From Bacteroidota bacterium (GTDB lineage Bacteria > Bacteroidota > Bacteroidia > Bacteroidales > GCA-2711565): DNA of 64,000 bases. The DNA lies in the NCBI GenBank assembly GCA_018816945.1, contig JAHIVC010000097.1, positions 1 to 64,000 of the forward strand, given 5' to 3'. A program made the translations under genes and the position numbers. This document shows, in pieces, positions 63,801 through 64,000 of this stretch; within the stretch, counting starts at the first letter, position 1, and every line of letters starts with the position of its first letter. The notes beneath the pieces were generated by a model, which was not told where the DNA came from, ran no database searches, and saw only the letters and a list, made by a program, of their open reading frames with translations.

Positions 63801-64000
63801 AAACGAAGCTGAGATTTTACTTGCTGACGGTCATGTTTTAAGGCCTGATCGATTGGTTTTCGAAGAAAATAAACTAAGCATCATCGATTATAAAACGGGT
63901 AAAATTGAGTACAAACACGAGCAGCAAATTTCAGGCTACGCAAAGCATTTGTCAACATTGGGATATAATAATATTCATAAATACTTAATATATATAAATG
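60835..64000 (+). CDS. AddA/RecB-like helicase-nuclease (3' end cut by window)
   Basis: At least 1055 residues; the frame is still open at the window edge. SF1 helicase: Walker A SAGSGKT at residues 9-15, motif Ia AITFTNKAANELKDR, motif II LIDEFQDTS (about 395-403), GDGKQAIYRFRGGE (about 423-436), the motif LSIHKSKGLEFPVVI (V), and VAFTRPTERLYIL (VI). The end carries a RecB-type PD-(D/E)xK nuclease: LRPDRLVF and IIDYKTGK, with the later QISGYAKHL helix. It should process double-strand breaks or blunt ends as in AddAB. tamB ends 63 bp upstream. An AddB-like partner should lie just beyond the window. Confidence 0.93.
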   Translation, partial: MGFTVYKSSAGSGKTFTLVKEYLCMVLKQPSTFRNILAITFTNKAANELKDRVLSYLKELASDGNCETSSVKKFMLPILIEETKLDEAAIKERAGKTLSLILHNYSDFAIGTIDSFVHRIIKSFAYDLKLPLSFDVELDDDEHLNRAIDILINKIGVDEDLTEILINFTKLKTSEETDWQIEKDLLKFSKTLISEDGRKGIDKIRDLRNDDFKEIASKTSKFIRDFKNQILPLAQSAVDLINTRQIPDSAFYYGSKGISTYLKKLTKQNNEDFKPNNYVRKTVEDDIWYGKKVEATEAGLIESIKDEIRNYYIQITAILDRDLERFHLYRIIHQQIYAVAVLNEIEKILEEQKQVNNIIHISEFNKKVAEIVFNEPVPFIYERLGERYKSFLIDEFQDTSVLQWQNFIPLIDNSLAEGNFNMIVGDGKQAIYRFRGGEVEQFAKLPKLYRAENLPLADEREQMLIRNFEQKPLDRNFRSKREIIEFNNAFFEIISKQLAADYQPIYDQVKQKFDNENTGGYVHIDLLDCEKGEAYTEANLLRIKEIVDELINDNFSFKEITVLCRSNDEITTVANFLLTQEYPIITNESLILSGSAEVNFIIAIFQYLINPSERIYKAAILKYLVEANCVSETLDEGLNLLNQILSEQAASELKKDVFLEYLKSYNFEINPAYLLSLPVYDLTEELIRIFHLNDEVNPFVQFFLDAVMRCNSKEHADIFDFLDWWERNQTKESVIIPDDLDAIQILSIHKSKGLEFPVVIYPFANNNVKTTIKHSWIDLQDEYLPKLQSFYLPLTKKEVENSAYADVLLTETNKSLLDLINILYVAFTRPTERLYILSEKIDEAKSTTQAIPKLILYYLQQSGGFEEEKLSYSYGQRLVKDMGMKESTGKSIKLESFISENWRRKLLISANAPEIWDIQNPEKNKEWGNLIHLILSKIKIKENAENVIAQIVESGIIKSTDSEVVLKLINKLMDHELAGRFFINGLNVKNEAEILLADGHVLRPDRLVFEENKLSIIDYKTGKIEYKHEQQISGYAKHLSTLGYNNIHKYLIYIN

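Noticed and set aside
1-64000. tRNA or rRNA genes
   Set aside because: None recognised by eye. A dedicated tRNA/rRNA search would settle it.

Overview
The window is chromosomal DNA from a Bacteroidota bacterium, probably a Bacteroidales/Marinilabiliales-type anaerobe or microaerophile. This rests on protein families seen together (a secreted tricorn-like protease, a fused HisIE, a HisB with N-terminal phosphatase domain, a TamB next to TsaD, a LysM/type-1 periplasmic binding fusion), on repeated TAnnTTTG / TTTG promoter elements, on the AT-rich base composition, and on many short intergenic repeats. Rubrerythrin, a second ferritin-like protein, a flavodiiron protein and an aldehyde:ferredoxin oxidoreductase point to life at low oxygen. 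No rRNA, tRNA or CRISPR array was recognised.

Layout. 1-223: right end of an IS3-family element and a perfect palindrome. 224-7407: tricorn protease, rubrerythrin, and a two-gene unit joining a GH3-type acyl-amide synthetase to an exported M20 hydrolase of the PM20D1 kind. 7742-15249: a complete histidine operon on the minus strand (hisG-D-C-B-H-A-F-IE), led by a Bacteroidota-type promoter, a histidine-rich leader peptide and an intrinsic terminator, so attenuation is very likely. HisD carries an in-frame insertion and a C-terminal tail derived from the same short palindromic repeat.

15291-25882: an Lrp-type regulator diverges from a sulfur/homoserine amino-acid region: two Cys/Met-metabolism PLP enzymes, a stand-alone homoserine dehydrogenase, an AOR-family oxidoreductase, and a three-gene unit of DapA-like aldolase (altered catalytic triad), ThrB-like kinase and SDR oxidoreductase. 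A four-helix-bundle IVS-type gene inside inverted repeats and a RAYT transposase inside REP palindromes are lodged among them. 26075-29497: GNAT acyltransferase, ArgR with likely operators, a TrmB-like regulator and a CPBP membrane protease, the last two between two identical terminators.

29569-38658: glycine cleavage P and T proteins, a 1.26 kb repeat-rich gap with a 224-bp tandem repeat, a bifunctional-nuclease protein, a nucleoside transporter, thymidylate synthase and dihydrofolate reductase. Folate-linked one-carbon genes are thus grouped (gcvP, thyA, folA, gcvT). 38803-55254: cell-envelope and housekeeping genes (TonB-like protein, M23 peptidase, alpha/beta hydrolase, guaA, LysM/PBP protein, gdhA, ferritin-like protein, parC, flavodiiron protein) and a tandem pair of unrecognised lipoproteins. 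55251-64000: tsaD, tamB, and an AddA/RecB-like helicase-nuclease cut by the window edge.

The strongest candidates for new biology are the GH3 + PM20D1-like operon (possible N-acyl amino acid synthesis and hydrolysis), the repeat-derived peptide inside HisD, the Bacteroidota his attenuator, and the DapA-like/ThrB-like/SDR unit, whose reactions cannot be the textbook ones if the missing aldolase residues mean what they appear to.
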